Source: Rickettsiales bacterium
GTDB lineage: Bacteria; Pseudomonadota; Alphaproteobacteria; Rickettsiales; Anaplasmataceae
Direction: 5' to 3'
Assembly: GCA_031266615.1 (NCBI GenBank)
Contig: JAISAR010000072.1
Coordinates: forward strand, 1 to 6,220
Length of the DNA stretch: 6,220 nt
Every line of letters begins with the position of its first letter. Positions within the stretch are counted from its first letter, which is position 1. A program made the position numbers and the translations under genes. The notes below the pieces were generated by a model. The model saw only the letters and a list, made by a program, of their open reading frames with translations, was not told the DNA's origin and ran no database searches. This document shows positions 6,117 through 6,220 of the stretch, one piece after another.

Positions 6117-6220
6117 TGAAGCTATTCATTTAGCTTCAATCTGTGCAGATTAAACGACGAAAGTATCACGGTTGGCGTCTTATGTTTAATTTTTTGCACT
6201 ATGTGCATCTCATGTCTTTA
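6117..6220 (+). ncRNA. Candidate structured small RNA or leader, copy 2 (partial)
   Basis: From the predicted start the transcript would open with a perfect 7 bp hairpin GAAGCTA-TTCATT-TAGCTTC (6118-6137). Next come the palindrome AATCTG-TG-CAGATT (6138-6151), a longer stem pairing ATTAAACGACG (6149-6159) with CGTC (6176-6179) and GTTTAAT (6184-6190) across a TTAT bulge, and TGCAC-TAT-GTGCA (6195-6207). The palindrome and the longer stem share bases and would compete. No open reading frame or protein match is seen. No terminator is visible before the window ends, so it may be incomplete or may be the leader of a gene to the right. Confidence 0.35.

Larger units (their letters stand above)
6079..6220 (+). 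repeat. Right copy of ~145 bp flanking inverted repeat
   Basis: The plus strand here matches the minus strand of 10-157: TTACTTGACA, CCCCTTATCAT, TGAAGCTATT, AATCTGTGCAG, TTGGCGT, TGTTTAATTTTT, GCACTATGTGCA and CATGTCTTT occur in the same order and similar spacing. Differences in the first 55 bases are mostly transitions. A middle stretch of about 20 bases (6156-6175) is unrelated to the left copy. The match runs to the last base of the window, so the repeat may continue to the right. It begins 61 bases after the dapE stop; between them (6018-6078) I see no convincing terminator. Confidence 0.8.

Noticed and set aside
1..6220. The bracketing inverted repeats as ends of a composite transposon or genomic island
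   Set aside because: The enclosed genes are core functions with no transposase, integrase or cargo genes, no target duplication is seen, and base composition does not change across the boundaries.
1..6220. CRISPR array, tRNA, rRNA, toxin-antitoxin, prophage or ankyrin-repeat genes
   Set aside because: No regularly spaced direct repeats, no cloverleaf or rRNA-like sequence, and no matching protein motifs were seen on either strand.

Overview
The window is AT-rich, tightly packed with single-copy housekeeping genes, and reads as chromosomal DNA of an obligate intracellular alphaproteobacterium of the order Rickettsiales. Wolbachia is the most likely genus. That call rests on the character of the proteins, on a gene order typical of a broken-up ancestral cluster, and above all on a short palindromic element at about 4500-4562 that resembles the protein-coding palindromic repeats known from Wolbachia and Rickettsia. 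The genus assignment is by recognition, not by a database search.

Layout from left to right: (1) 1-216 is non-coding. It holds one copy of a ~145 bp repeat containing a clean sigma-70-type promoter that reads leftward out of the window, an A/T-rich tract, and a possible scrap of a palindromic element. (2) 217-2314 is a minus-strand run, fdxA > ddl > ftsQ, with a 30 bp gap and then a 20 bp overlap, probably one transcript. (3) 2376-3470 is dprA on the plus strand, divergent from fdxA across 61 bp. (4) 3480-4769 is a minus-strand gene of the sn-glycerol-1-phosphate dehydrogenase (AraM) family, convergent with dprA across 9 bp. It carries the palindromic element in frame, adding about 21 residues. 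(5) 4812-6017 is dapE on the plus strand, divergent from the dehydrogenase gene across 42 bp. (6) 6018-6220 is non-coding and holds the second copy of the flanking repeat, in inverted orientation, with its promoter reading rightward out of the window.

Three of the six genes serve the cell envelope and division. DapE supplies meso-diaminopimelate (and lysine), Ddl supplies D-Ala-D-Ala for the lipid II peptide, and FtsQ is a divisome scaffold. This fits the retention of a minimal lipid II pathway in Wolbachia. FdxA is an electron carrier, DprA handles incoming or recombining single-stranded DNA, and the AraM-like dehydrogenase has no certain role in this lineage.

The most interesting signals lie outside ordinary gene content. 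First, the inverted repeat pair brackets the six genes. Both copies keep TTGACA-17 bp-TATCAT, followed by conserved blocks that can fold into hairpins, so they could be a dispersed promoter/small-RNA family. Second, the palindromic element is fixed inside an enzyme reading frame. I see no CRISPR array, no tRNA or rRNA, no transposase and no prophage gene.
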